A DNA stretch of 64,000 nt from JAAZKV01 sp041659525 (GTDB taxonomy: Archaea > Iainarchaeota > Iainarchaeia > Iainarchaeales > JAAZKV01), in contig JBAZYC010000001.1 in the NCBI GenBank assembly GCA_041659525.1, positions 496,001 to 560,000 of the forward strand, in the 5' to 3' direction. Within the stretch, counting starts at the first letter, position 1; every line of letters starts with the position of its first letter. This document shows, one piece after another, positions 1-8,048 of this stretch. Under the pieces are notes generated by a model, which worked only from the letters and a program-made list of their open reading frames with translations, was not told where the DNA came from and did not search any database. The position numbers and the translations under genes are program-made.

Positions 1-304
1 CAAATAATCCACAAAGAAGTATTCGTTTTGGGAATTCAGGGGCTTCTTTTCCTCCAAGCATTTCCACTAGTGCATCGTAAGTAATTTTTGTAATATGTTC
101 TCTTCTAGATAGAGTTCCTTTTATTTCATTAAAAGCGTTTTCTTCAATTTTCTTAGAAATAGCAAATACTGTGTTAGTATCCACGTTTGAAGCAATTAGT
201 GCTCTTTGGATTTCTTTTATTACTTCTTTTACCACTTCTCTATCAACAGAGGAGGCTCCTTGGAGTTTATCCATTGCTTTTCGTAGTGTTTCGCCTAGTC
301 CCAT
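1..304 (-). CDS. srp54: Signal recognition particle GTPase SRP54 (5' part, runs off the window)
   Basis: The first 101 residues are visible, starting MGLGETLRKAMDKL and continuing as a four-helix N domain. The ALIASNVD stretch corresponds to the family's conserved ALLEADV segment. The fragment stops at RILLCGLF, just where the G1 P-loop should begin. SRP54 binds signal sequences and SRP RNA and docks with FtsY at the membrane. The FtsY gene lies 3 kb away on the same strand, separated from this gene by plus-strand lemA and htpX. A TATA-like CTTTAAAATACT lies about 35-45 nt upstream and a GTGATT Shine-Dalgarno sits just before the ATG. Truncation is due to the window edge. Confidence 0.88.
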   Translation of the reverse strand, partial: MGLGETLRKAMDKLQGASSVDREVVKEVIKEIQRALIASNVDTNTVFAISKKIEENAFNEIKGTLSRREHITKITYDALVEMLGGKEAPEFPKRILLCGLF

Positions 305-398
305 CTAATCACGTTAATTAAAATCTTGATACATAGTATTTTAAAGAATTTAACACTACAATAATTCAGCATGCTAGTGTGTGTAAAAGGTGATTATT

Positions 399-980
399 TT
401 GATTGTTGAAGCAACTATATTGATTTTTTTAGCAATAATAGGGTTTGTTGTAGTAGCTGGAATAATAGCAATTGGTATTTACAATTCGCTAGTAACTACT
501 ATGAAGCAAGTAGATAATGCTTGGGCTCAAATTGATGTTCAACTTAAGAGAAGAGCTGACTTGATTCCTAATTTAGTTGAAACTGTTAAGGGTTATGCTA
601 AGTTTGAGAAAGGAGTTCTTGAGGGAGTAACTCAAGCACGATCAGCATTAATGACTGCTAAAGGGCCAAAGGATTCTGCTAAAGCAGATAATATGTTAAC
701 TGGCGCACTAAAGAGTGTTTTTGCAGTTGCAGAAGCATATCCTACATTAAAAGCTAATGAGAATTTCAAAGCTCTTCAAGAAGAATTATCAAGCACTGAA
801 AACAAAGTTGCTTTCGCTAGACAATTCTACAATGATATGGTAATGAAGTGGAATACAATGATTCTAACTTTCCCAAACAATATTTTTGCAGGAATGTTTG
901 GAATGAATAAGGATAGAGAATTCTTCACTGCTAACGAAGAAGAAAGAAAAGCAGTTAAAGTTGACTTCTCAGGAATGTAA
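399..980 (+). CDS. lemA: LemA family membrane protein
   Basis: LemA proteins have one N-terminal membrane helix followed by a helical bundle; their function is poorly defined. Here the hydrophobic helix covers roughly residues 3-26. It is followed by the family hallmark around NAWAQIDVQLKRRADLIPNL and VETVKGYAKFE. Length (about 193 aa) is normal. The in-frame GTG at 390 lies inside the Shine-Dalgarno GGTGAT (389-394), so I prefer the TTG at 399, four bases after it. HtpX follows, as it does beside LemA in many genomes, but a terminator-like hairpin (1005-1038) separates them. Confidence 0.88.
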   Translation: MIVEATILIFLAIIGFVVVAGIIAIGIYNSLVTTMKQVDNAWAQIDVQLKRRADLIPNLVETVKGYAKFEKGVLEGVTQARSALMTAKGPKDSAKADNMLTGALKSVFAVAEAYPTLKANENFKALQEELSSTENKVAFARQFYNDMVMKWNTMILTFPNNIFAGMFGMNKDREFFTANEEERKAVKVDFSGM

Positions 981-1004
981 ATTAGTTTAACTTTGGCAAA
1001 GCAG

Positions 1005-1038
1005 GCAAAAGCATTTTCTTTAGTGCTTTTGCTTTTTT
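1005..1038 (+). terminator. Intrinsic terminator-like hairpin after lemA
   Basis: GCAAAAGCA (1005-1013) pairs perfectly with TGCTTTTGC (1024-1032), giving a 9-bp stem with a 10-nt loop followed by six T. It lies 25 bp after the lemA stop and just before the htpX ribosome binding site, so it may attenuate rather than fully separate the two genes. Confidence 0.5.
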
Positions 1039-1055
1039 AGTTTTTTTTGGTGATA

Positions 1056-1976
1056 ATCTTGGTAATGGATTTTTACAAACAAATTGCTGATAATAAGAGA
1101 ATGACTTACTTATTGTTCTTGGCTTTTTTTCTATTAATTGGAACTCTTTCTTTTTGTATTTCTTTTTTGTTTGGTGGATTAAATCTTTACGGTTTAACTT
1201 ATTTTGCAATTTTTGGAATTCTGATAATAGTTTTTGCAGTTGTTTCTTATTATTTTTGTGATTCAATAGTTGTTTTTGCTAGCGGAGCAAAAGAAGCGGA
1301 TCCAGTTGCATATAAGCAACTTTACAACATAGTTGATGAAATGAGAATAGCAAGTGGTCTCCCTCAACCTAAAGTTTTTGTAATAGATGACACCGCAATT
1401 AATGCTTTTGCTACAGGAAGAGATCCAGAGCACGCAGTTATTTGCCTAACTACTGGTTGCCTTTCAAGATTAACCAGGGATGAAGTTCAAGGAGTAGTAG
1501 CTCACGAGTTATCTCACGTAAAGAATTATGATATTAGAACAATGACTATTGCTACAGTTTTAGTTGGGGTAGCAGTTTTGCTTTCTGATTTACTTTTAAG
1601 ATTTGTTTTTTTAAGTAAAGGAAATTCTGATTCAAGGGATAATAAATTATTTATCCCCATTTTGATTTTAGCTCTAATTTTAGCAGCATTAACTCCTTTA
1701 ATTGCTAATTTAATCAAACTTGCAGTTTCAAGAAAAAGAGAGTATATGGCTGATGCAGGGAGTGCAGAATTAACAAGAAACCCTAATGCTCTAGCAAGTG
1801 CACTTGAAAAGATTAGTAAAGATACAGAACCACTTGAAGCCGCAAACAAAGCAACGGCCCACATGTATATTTCTGATCCACTAAAGAACACAAAAGGAAT
1901 GTGGCTAAAAGGAATGTTCATGACACATCCGCCTATAGAAGAAAGAATTGCTCTTTTGAAAGGGATGAAGTATTAA
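1056..1976 (+). CDS. htpX: HtpX-like membrane metalloprotease (M48)
   Basis: This is a zinc protease of the membrane-protein quality-control type. Two N-terminal membrane helices (about residues 17-40 and 48-68) are followed by the catalytic HELSH motif near residue 150 with the two zinc histidines. Two more helices follow, then the REYMADAGSAEL segment carrying the third (Glu) ligand. The C-terminal THPPIEERI motif is also typical. The GTG at 1047 overlaps the Shine-Dalgarno GGTGAT (1046-1051). TTG at 1056, four bases downstream of it, or ATG at 1062 is the more likely start. A small membrane protein gene follows four bases after the stop. Confidence 0.9.
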   Translation: MLVMDFYKQIADNKRMTYLLFLAFFLLIGTLSFCISFLFGGLNLYGLTYFAIFGILIIVFAVVSYYFCDSIVVFASGAKEADPVAYKQLYNIVDEMRIASGLPQPKVFVIDDTAINAFATGRDPEHAVICLTTGCLSRLTRDEVQGVVAHELSHVKNYDIRTMTIATVLVGVAVLLSDLLLRFVFLSKGNSDSRDNKLFIPILILALILAALTPLIANLIKLAVSRKREYMADAGSAELTRNPNALASALEKISKDTEPLEAANKATAHMYISDPLKNTKGMWLKGMFMTHPPIEERIALLKGMKY

Positions 1977-1980
1977 ATTT

Positions 1981-2466
1981 ATGGATAATTTATACAAGAA
2001 GTGGAAGTCTTTTTCATTTTTAATGTCCGTGGCTTCAGATTGCATTATTAGTTCGCTTTTAATTTGTCTTTTTATTTTTGCATCCCCTCTGTTTTTTGGA
2101 AATTATGATTTTTCAAAAATCAATATAGTGTCCTTTTCTTTAGGTTTAGTTGTTATGGATTTAATTTCATTAGTTCTTTTTAGATTATTTCCTGCTTGGA
2201 GTAATTTCTTTTTTTGGAGAAATGAAGTAAAAAAAGTTACTTCTATTTCAGAAAAAAAGTTTAATTCACAAAACATTTCTAAAGAAGCTTTGTATAAATA
2301 TTTTTTATTTGTAGGGGGGATAATTTTTTCTTTGCTATTTGTGGTTTTTGTTGTAACTTTGTTTAATTTTTTTGTCTTTTTCAGAGGGAGTGAATTTTGG
2401 TTATATTACGCAGTAGCAGTTTATGTTTTTATGATAATTTTTAGTGTTTTAACTAATTTGAATTAG
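1981..2466 (+). CDS. Four-helix membrane protein of unknown function
   Basis: I do not recognise this 161-residue protein. Hydrophobic segments at about 11-35, 43-66, 104-133 and 136-159 predict four membrane helices. A short Lys-rich cytoplasmic-type loop (about 75-98) separates pairs two and three. It starts four bases after the htpX stop, so it is probably cotranscribed with and translationally coupled to the protease. It converges with the methyltransferase gene across a 15-bp gap holding a small TTTAG/CTAAA hairpin. Confidence 0.7.
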   Translation: MDNLYKKWKSFSFLMSVASDCIISSLLICLFIFASPLFFGNYDFSKINIVSFSLGLVVMDLISLVLFRLFPAWSNFFFWRNEVKKVTSISEKKFNSQNISKEALYKYFLFVGGIIFSLLFVVFVVTLFNFFVFFRGSEFWLYYAVAVYVFMIIFSVLTNLN

Positions 2467-2481
2467 TTTAGTCTTTTTAGG

Positions 2482-3285
2482 CTAAATTCTTGAAGAAAGA
2501 TAAATTGGAAAAACAAATTCTAATTCATATCCAGTTTTTGTTATTTTAACTTTTTTTGCATCTTCTAATTGTATTTGTGCTTTTGAGATTATTTTTTGTA
2601 TTTTTTTAATCTCTTCTTTAGTAATAGCATATCTTTCAACATGATCTTTTTCACTAAGAATTAAAGTTGGTCCTTTGTTTATTTTTTTCAAACTCAAGTT
2701 TGCTTTTTTATATATTTCTCCAATATCAGTTTCACATTGGAAGTGTCTTTTTCCTATTTTGCTAGTTGAAGAATATATTTTGTCAGCAGTATCTCTATCA
2801 AGTTTGTTTTCAATTGAGCACGCTTGGTTAATTAATATTCCTTCTTTTGAAAGCCATTTGCTTATTCGCTTTAGTGCTCTTATTTGTAGTTTTTTTGTAT
2901 GAAAATAATCCAAACTGCTTCTCATAATTATTACATCATATTCTTCAGACATTTTTAGTTTTAACAAATCTCCACAAATCTTTTTCGTATTTTTGTTTTT
3001 ATTTTCATTTAAGTGTTTTTGAGACATATCAGTTAAAGTAAGTTCAACACGGGTTCCTTTTTTTCTTAATTCCTCGCAAAGTACTTCTCCAAGTCCGCCA
3101 GAAGCAGAGGCTACGTAAAGAATTTTTAGTGTTTCTTTTTTTGGAATAAAAGGAATAACTACTCTTGCAAATTCTTGCATGTGTTTTTTGTTTCCAAAGA
3201 ATCCGCCATAGGTTTTTACCCACGCTTTTCCTAGTACGCGTTTATCCTTTGTTAGATTTTTCTTTGCGATAGAAGTTAGTTTCAT
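2482..3285 (-). CDS. Class I SAM-dependent methyltransferase-like protein
   Basis: The fold is recognisable from motif I, LYVASASGGLGE (residues 57-66), the acidic end of strand 2 in LTLTDMS (D86), CGDLL (104-108) and YDVIIMRSSLDYF (116-128) as motif IV. This indicates SAM binding, but the substrate cannot be read from the sequence. The C-terminal 100 residues are Lys-rich and unassigned. It starts seven bases after the ftsY stop with GTGATT as ribosome binding site, so it is probably the last gene of the S19e-to-FtsY operon. A role in RNA or ribosomal protein modification is only a guess from that context. Confidence 0.65.
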   Translation of the reverse strand: MKLTSIAKKNLTKDKRVLGKAWVKTYGGFFGNKKHMQEFARVVIPFIPKKETLKILYVASASGGLGEVLCEELRKKGTRVELTLTDMSQKHLNENKNKNTKKICGDLLKLKMSEEYDVIIMRSSLDYFHTKKLQIRALKRISKWLSKEGILINQACSIENKLDRDTADKIYSSTSKIGKRHFQCETDIGEIYKKANLSLKKINKGPTLILSEKDHVERYAITKEEIKKIQKIISKAQIQLEDAKKVKITKTGYELEFVFPIYLSSRI

Positions 3286-3292
3286 TTAATCA

Positions 3293-4951
3293 CTAAATTA
3301 TTCTTCCAAGTATAAATTCTGGAGTAAATTCTTTGAAATCATCATATCCTTGTCCTGTTCCGACAAAGAGGATTGGTTTTTTCATTTTGTAAAGTAATGA
3401 AATTGCAGTTCCTCCTTTTGCATCTGTATCAATTTTTGTTAAAATAAATCCATCTATTCCTACTATTGTTTTGAATTCTTCTACTTGGTCTAGTAGTGTT
3501 TGTCCTACGTAAGCTTCTCCTACATATATTTTCAAATCAGGTTTAGCTACTCTTTCTATTTTTCTTAGTTCTTCCATCAAGTTTTTGTTTGTTTCTTGTC
3601 TTCCTGCTGAATCAATTAGTACTACATCTATTTTTCCTGCTTCAGCCGCTTTTACTGCATCAAATGCAACAGCAGCAGGGTCTGCTCCATATTGTTGTTT
3701 TATTACGCGTACGCCTAATTTGTTTGCGTGTATTTCTAGTTGGTCAATTGCTCCTGCTCTAAAAGTGTCAGCAGCTGCAACTATACAAGTTTTTTTGTGT
3801 TTGTGAAAGTAATTTACTAGTTTTGCAATTGAGGTTGTTTTTCCTGCTCCGTTTGGTCCAATTATTAGTATTTTTAGGGGTTTGTGTGTTTTTGTTTCTT
3901 CCAGTAAATTAATTTTTTCAGTGTTCATCATTTCTGCTAGTATTTCTTTTATTTGTTCTTGCAAGTATTCATCAATCTTTTTTGCAGAAACTTTTTTTCC
4001 AATTAATCTTTGTTTTATTTGTTTAACTATTTCGTTTGCAGCATCTGCTTCTACATCGCTTTCAATTAAACTTAATTCAAGGTCCCAAAGTAAATCAGTT
4101 ATTTGTTTTTCATTAATTTCTATTCCTCCAAATAAGAGTCCTTTTAGTCCACCCGCTACCCCTACGTTTGCTTTTAGTTCGCGTTTGTCTTCTTCAAGAG
4201 TAGTAATGTGAATATTTCTTGCTTTTTCTTCTCTATCAATTGCTTTTGGTTCTTCCAAAACTTCTTCTATCTCTTCTTCGAGTTCTTCCTCGGAGGTTAA
4301 TTCTTCTTGTTTTATTTCTTTGAAAGATTCAGGTTCAACAACTTTAGCAGTTTCTTTTTTTGCTTGCTCCTTTGGAGTTTGTACTTCTTGTACCTTTATT
4401 TCTGGTGCTTTACTTTCTTCTTTCTTTACTTCTTGTTCTATCTCAGCAAACATTTTTGCTTCGAGTTCTTCAGCTTCTTCTTCTCTAGTTTTTTTCTTTG
4501 TTTGTACCTTTGGCACTTCTTGTTTTGGTTTTTCTTCAGTCTTAGTTTCTTTTTTCCCTATTCCAAATAATTTAGTAAGTAATCCTTCTTTTTTTGGTTG
4601 GGGAGGAGCTTCTTTTGGTGTTTCTTGTTTAACAGTTACAACTTTTTCTTCTACTTTGATTTCTTTTTTTGCTTGTGGTGCTTGCACTGCTTCAACTTTA
4701 GGTTCTTCTTTAGTTTTAATTTCTTTTACTTTCTTAGTTTTAATTTCAGAAATAGTTTCTTTTTCAAGAATTTTTTTTTCTTCTTTTGGTTTGCTTGTTT
4801 CTTCTTTTTTAGCTTGAACTTTTGGTGCCTGTGGTGTTTCCTTCTTGTCAACAACTTTTTCTTCTTTGATTTCTTTTTCCTCTTCTTTAGAAATAGTTTG
4901 TTTTAATTTGGACCCAAAATCAGCGATTTTTTGTTTTAAGAATCCAAACAT
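3293..4951 (-). CDS. ftsY: SRP receptor FtsY with a long charged N-terminal region
   Basis: FtsY is the membrane receptor GTPase for SRP. The NG domain occupies about residues 255-552, with GPNGAGKTT (365-373), DTFRAGAIDQL (395-405), DSAG (447-450), TKID (505-508) and GTGQGYDDF near the end. The first 250 residues are a Lys/Glu/Gln/Pro-rich, low-complexity region. It has two short amphipathic hydrophobic patches, at the very N-terminus and at about 122-133 (GLLTKLFGIGKK), which could be lipid-binding. At 552 aa it is longer than most archaeal FtsY. It follows prefoldin alpha on the same strand, as is common in archaea. Confidence 0.93.
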   Translation of the reverse strand: MFGFLKQKIADFGSKLKQTISKEEEKEIKEEKVVDKKETPQAPKVQAKKEETSKPKEEKKILEKETISEIKTKKVKEIKTKEEPKVEAVQAPQAKKEIKVEEKVVTVKQETPKEAPPQPKKEGLLTKLFGIGKKETKTEEKPKQEVPKVQTKKKTREEEAEELEAKMFAEIEQEVKKEESKAPEIKVQEVQTPKEQAKKETAKVVEPESFKEIKQEELTSEEELEEEIEEVLEEPKAIDREEKARNIHITTLEEDKRELKANVGVAGGLKGLLFGGIEINEKQITDLLWDLELSLIESDVEADAANEIVKQIKQRLIGKKVSAKKIDEYLQEQIKEILAEMMNTEKINLLEETKTHKPLKILIIGPNGAGKTTSIAKLVNYFHKHKKTCIVAAADTFRAGAIDQLEIHANKLGVRVIKQQYGADPAAVAFDAVKAAEAGKIDVVLIDSAGRQETNKNLMEELRKIERVAKPDLKIYVGEAYVGQTLLDQVEEFKTIVGIDGFILTKIDTDAKGGTAISLLYKMKKPILFVGTGQGYDDFKEFTPEFILGRII

Positions 4952-4997
4952 AGGCAGTCATCTCATTTTAGATGGTAAGTATAAATTGCCTTTGAAT

Positions 4998-5474
4998 TTA
5001 TTTTGAGATTGTTGGCACTTTTGCTTGTGCTTTCATTTTTCTTTTCTCAGCATCAATTTGTTTTAATATTCCAACAATATTGTTCAGTCTTTGTTCGTTT
5101 TGAGTGTATTCTTCGCTTAGTTTTTTTATTTGTGCTTGTAATTTTTCTTCTCTTGTAGTTAACCATTTTTCAGTTTCAGTAACAGTTTCTTCTTTGTAAG
5201 CATTTTCGCTCATTCCTCTTTTGCAATTCTTTAAATTTTTAGCTTCTACTTCTATCATTACGGTTGCTCCGAGGTTAACCATTAGTTTTCCATTTGATTT
5301 TTGTAATTCTTTTAGAGCTTCTTTAGCAACGAGTGTTTCTCTTAGTACAGTAGTTAGTTTTTCAAGCATTACTTGTTTGTTCATTAAAGTATTTTCTTCT
5401 TGTTGAGCCATTTGCATTAATTGTTGCTCAGAAACTTGTTGGTGTGCTTGTTGCTTATTATTTTCAGTAGCCAT
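4998..5474 (-). CDS. pfdA: Prefoldin alpha subunit
   Basis: Prefoldin alpha forms the beta-barrel core of the hexameric chaperone that hands unfolded proteins to the thermosome. The 158 residues show N- and C-terminal coiled coils flanking a short beta-hairpin region around LMVNLGATVMIEV (about 85-97). The N-terminus is Gln-rich. It starts one base after the LX stop (TAAATG), indicating translational coupling, and precedes ftsY. Confidence 0.85.
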   Translation of the reverse strand: MATENNKQQAHQQVSEQQLMQMAQQEENTLMNKQVMLEKLTTVLRETLVAKEALKELQKSNGKLMVNLGATVMIEVEAKNLKNCKRGMSENAYKEETVTETEKWLTTREEKLQAQIKKLSEEYTQNEQRLNNIVGILKQIDAEKRKMKAQAKVPTISK

Positions 5475-5475
5475 T

Positions 5476-5655
5476 TTACTTAGCCTCCTTTACAGATTCA
5501 ACTAAGATATTTACTCTTGTTAAGTTTTGTTTACTCCCCATTTGTGCTAATATTTTTTCAGTAGCCATTTTTTCGTTTTCTGTTTTTACTTTTGTTGAGA
5601 ATTTGTGTGTTTCTCCTTTCTTTTTGAATGTTCCTTTTATTTCATATGTCTTCAT
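5476..5655 (-). CDS. rpl18a: 50S ribosomal protein LX (L18Ae family)
   Basis: This 59-residue gene encodes MKTYEIKGTFKKKGETHKF at the N-terminus. An ILAQMGSKQNLTR segment corresponds to the family's GSKH-R core, and NILVESVKEA is the end. It fits archaeal LX (L18Ae/L20a) in length and in position between aIF6 and prefoldin alpha. The stop TAA is followed by one base and the prefoldin ATG. The upstream GGCGGATAAT may serve as ribosome binding site. Confidence 0.85.
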   Translation of the reverse strand: MKTYEIKGTFKKKGETHKFSTKVKTENEKMATEKILAQMGSKQNLTRVNILVESVKEAK

Positions 5656-5715
5656 ATTATCCGCCCCGTTTTAATTATTTCTTTTTTACAAAAAAATAAA
5701 TACCTATCTAATTGC

Positions 5716-6375
5716 TTAGTTTTGTCCTTCAAGTGCTTCTTCTATTCTATTAATTTCGTAAGGAGTAGTGCTTTCTCCTAGAATTATTCCTGTTTTGTTT
5801 GCAAGTACTGAGTTTCTAACAAACATATCTCCAGTATTAGCAGTACTTGATCCACCTTTTACTCCTAGTGTTTCTTCTAAGTCTTTAGCATCTTCAGGAG
5901 TAATGTTGGGGTTTGCTAAAAAGCCTCTGCTTGTTGCTACAACGCAAGAACCAACTACATCAGTTTGTGCGATATTTACTTGGGTAAGTTTTAATCCTGT
6001 TTTTCTAATTTCATCTATTGCATTTCTTTGAATTGTTTTTGAAACAATTGCTCCATTATCATTTACTTCCATCATGTTTCCTAGTGCGTTTTCTGTTGGG
6101 ATTAGTTTTACTTTAATTTCTTTTTCAATTGCTTCTATTTCAGTTGATTTAGCAAATGCGGGTAAGAAAACGTGTTTGTTATTCATTTTAGCAAATACAG
6201 CTAAGAGTGAGCTTCCATAAATAGTTGCTTTCACTGTTTTTACTTCTAGTATTTTTTCAATTTCTTTTTGTGCTCTTTCTTCAATTGAAGAGGGTACGAA
6301 GCAAAGAGAATCGTTAGTTATTGTAAATAACCCTACGTAGTTAGAACCCATTACTCTTATTCGTGAAATATTCAT
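5716..6375 (-). CDS. eif6: Translation initiation factor aIF6
   Basis: aIF6 binds the 50S subunit and prevents premature joining with 30S. The 219-residue protein begins MNISRIRVMGSNYVGLFTIT, the usual first strand of the family. It contains the repeated pseudo-fivefold segments, including SLLAVFAKMNNKHVFLPAF and VVGSCVVATSRGFLANPNI. The open frame extends nine codons upstream, but the ATG at 6375, preceded by AGATGATC, gives the family start. The gene sits between L31e and LX in the conserved archaeal order. Confidence 0.9.
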   Translation of the reverse strand: MNISRIRVMGSNYVGLFTITNDSLCFVPSSIEERAQKEIEKILEVKTVKATIYGSSLLAVFAKMNNKHVFLPAFAKSTEIEAIEKEIKVKLIPTENALGNMMEVNDNGAIVSKTIQRNAIDEIRKTGLKLTQVNIAQTDVVGSCVVATSRGFLANPNITPEDAKDLEETLGVKGGSSTANTGDMFVRNSVLANKTGIILGESTTPYEINRIEEALEGQN

Positions 6376-6398
6376 TTGATCATCTTTTAAATAAAAGT

Positions 6399-6438
6399 CC
6401 AAGGATCTTAATCAGCTTTTCGCTTTTCTGACCCTTGG
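6399..6438 (-). other. Hairpin between L31e and aIF6
   Basis: CCAAGG (6399-6404) pairs with CCTTGG (6433-6438), and an inner TCAG (6412-6415) pairs with CTGA (6428-6431). It lies in the intercistronic gap and ends just upstream of the aIF6 start. It may influence mRNA processing or aIF6 expression. No family is recognised. Confidence 0.3.
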
Positions 6439-6452
6439 GGTTTAAGTTTTTT

Positions 6453-6860
6453 TTATTCTTTTTTAGCAGTTTTCTTTTCTTCTGCCTGCACTGCTTTTGG
6501 TGCTTGCTCTTTTTGAGGTTCTGCTTTCTTTTCAGAAGCTTTTATTTCTTCTTTAGCATTACCCTTAGTTTCTTTTTTCTTTTCTGCTTTAGGTTCGTAT
6601 TTTTCTTCAGGCAACATTATTCTTGCTGTGTCCTTGTCTTTTACAACCTTAACAGTTATTTTCCTTGGAGCATTGTATTTTCCTCTTGCCCAAAGAAATT
6701 CGTTTAACTTGTTACTGATTAATTGTTTGTGTAGTCTTGTTTCTTTTTCTACACCTGCTTTTAAAGCGAATTTTGCCCCAATAGCTCTTTTTGTAACAGG
6801 CTTCTCGAATGCTCTCTTTAAATTTATTGTTATTATTTTTTCTTTGAAATCTTTAGCCAT
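6453..6860 (-). CDS. rpl31e: 50S ribosomal protein L31e with charged tail
   Basis: The core (about residues 1-92) matches L31e: EKIITINLKRAFEKPVTKRA, HKQLISNKLNEFLWARGK and APRKITVKVVKDKD. It is followed by an Ala/Glu/Lys-rich tail of about 45 residues ending TAKKE, which is not part of the usual 80-95 aa protein. The start follows GGTGAT at five bases. It is the third gene of the S19e operon. Confidence 0.93.
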   Translation of the reverse strand: MAKDFKEKIITINLKRAFEKPVTKRAIGAKFALKAGVEKETRLHKQLISNKLNEFLWARGKYNAPRKITVKVVKDKDTARIMLPEEKYEPKAEKKKETKGNAKEEIKASEKKAEPQKEQAPKAVQAEEKKTAKKE

Positions 6861-6870
6861 CGTGTATCAC

Positions 6871-7131
6871 CTATTCAACCTTAGCAGTTACCGGTTTTGA
6901 ATGCTTTTTGTGGTCCCCGCTCTTCTTTGTTTTTGGTACTTGTTTGTGTGCTGCTGCCAAAAACTTCATTTTCATATCAATATTTTTCCAAGTTCTTTTT
7001 TGTTTGGTATTCCAAATTCTTTTTCCTGCTTTTTGCATTATCCAAACCGGAGCATTGGTTAGACCTGACCCAGTTTTCTTTCTTTCACTTATCATGAAAT
7101 CTTTGAATTCTTCTGTTTTGTGTCTAGCCAT
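6871..7131 (-). CDS. rpl39e: 50S ribosomal protein L39e, extended
   Basis: L39e lines the peptide exit tunnel and is normally about 51 aa. Here the conserved APVWIMQKAGKRIWNTKQKR and WKNIDMK block lies at about residues 27-54. An N-terminal MARHKTEEFKDFM and a basic C-terminal extension bring the length to 86 aa. The ATG shares its A with the last base of the S19e stop (TAATG), so translation is coupled. Confidence 0.88.
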   Translation of the reverse strand: MARHKTEEFKDFMISERKKTGSGLTNAPVWIMQKAGKRIWNTKQKRTWKNIDMKMKFLAAAHKQVPKTKKSGDHKKHSKPVTAKVE

Positions 7132-7712
7132 TATTCCTCACTTCCTTCTTTTTTCTTTGTTGATTTCTGAGTTTTCTTTGCATCAACTGCACTCTTGCTG
7201 TGTCCTCTATCTTGCATCTTCAATGTGTCTTGTACTTCTTTTCTCTTCTTTTCATCGAAGGCTTTCTTTTCTTTAACTTTAACAGCATATTTATTGTCTT
7301 TCATGTTCTTCTCAGCTATCTTTGACATTTCATTTAGTAATCTGAATCCTTTTACACTTAGTTTTCTTCCTTTTGGTTGTGCTTTTTCTAAGTAACCAAG
7401 TTTTTCTAGTGTTTGTACGCAAGTTCTAATTACTTTTCCACTTGCTTTGTAATGGTGTTCTCTCTTTACTCCTTTGTTTCTTCTTCCACCATAGTAAGAT
7501 CTAAGAGCTTCAGTTCCTATACTTCCCCATTTAGCAGTTCGGTATAATATACTAGCCATTCTTATGTAGAACCAATCTGTTCTTTGTGGTGCTCGTTCGT
7601 TGTGAACCCCAGTTTTAATATAATCTGCCCAAGCTGGTTTTTCTGCTTCCCCAGTTAGTTTAGCTGCAGTTTCTTCGATTAAGTACTCTGCCGGTACATC
7701 ATGTATTCCCAT
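7131..7712 (-). CDS. rps19e: 30S ribosomal protein S19e
   Basis: S19e is a winged-helix 30S protein. Diagnostic segments are VPAEYLIEETAAKL, PAWADYIKTGVHNERAP, WFYIRMASILYRTA, YGGRRNKGVKREHHYKASG and LEKLGYLEKAQPKGRKLS. The core ends near residue 145. The last 50 residues are a Lys-rich tail. The start follows GGTGAT at five bases, and it is the first gene of the operon. Confidence 0.94.
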   Translation of the reverse strand: MGIHDVPAEYLIEETAAKLTGEAEKPAWADYIKTGVHNERAPQRTDWFYIRMASILYRTAKWGSIGTEALRSYYGGRRNKGVKREHHYKASGKVIRTCVQTLEKLGYLEKAQPKGRKLSVKGFRLLNEMSKIAEKNMKDNKYAVKVKEKKAFDEKKRKEVQDTLKMQDRGHSKSAVDAKKTQKSTKKKEGSEE

Positions 7713-8048
7713 TATTTATCACCTTAACTTTTCAGTCAATTTGCTCAATCCTAAAAAGGAGAGCTAGTAGACTTAATACAGAAAGACCTCTTCAAAACCT
7801 TTAAAAAGCTTGGTTTGGGGGCGATTTTTACTAGCGACTTTTGGTAGTTTCACTAATGACACTCGTTCCGATTTTATTTACTTTAGAATTATTAAAAGTA
7901 TTAGTAACTAACATATTAGTGATTTGGCGGTTAACATTAGCGTTTATATTATTACAAAATGAACTATTTTTTGCACTAGAGTATTAGTACTTTTAGATTT
8001 ATTATTGTTTGATTTTGAGTTAAGAACTAATTAATAAAATTTTTTTTT
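7713..8048. other. Intergenic stretch with the S19e operon promoter
   Basis: This 336-bp gap holds a TATA-like CTTTTTAAAGG on the minus strand (7798-7808). It would give the S19e operon a leader of roughly 60 nt. The rest (7830-8040) is very AT-rich with short repeats of TATTAGTA type and a T-run next to the adhesin stop. I see no tRNA, box C/D motif pair or convincing small ORF in it. Confidence 0.4.

Noticed and set aside
4307..4906. Phe/Ser-rich plus-strand frames opposite ftsY
   Set aside because: They are antisense to the Lys/Glu-rich ftsY tail; Phe/Ser runs are the complement of Lys/Glu codons.
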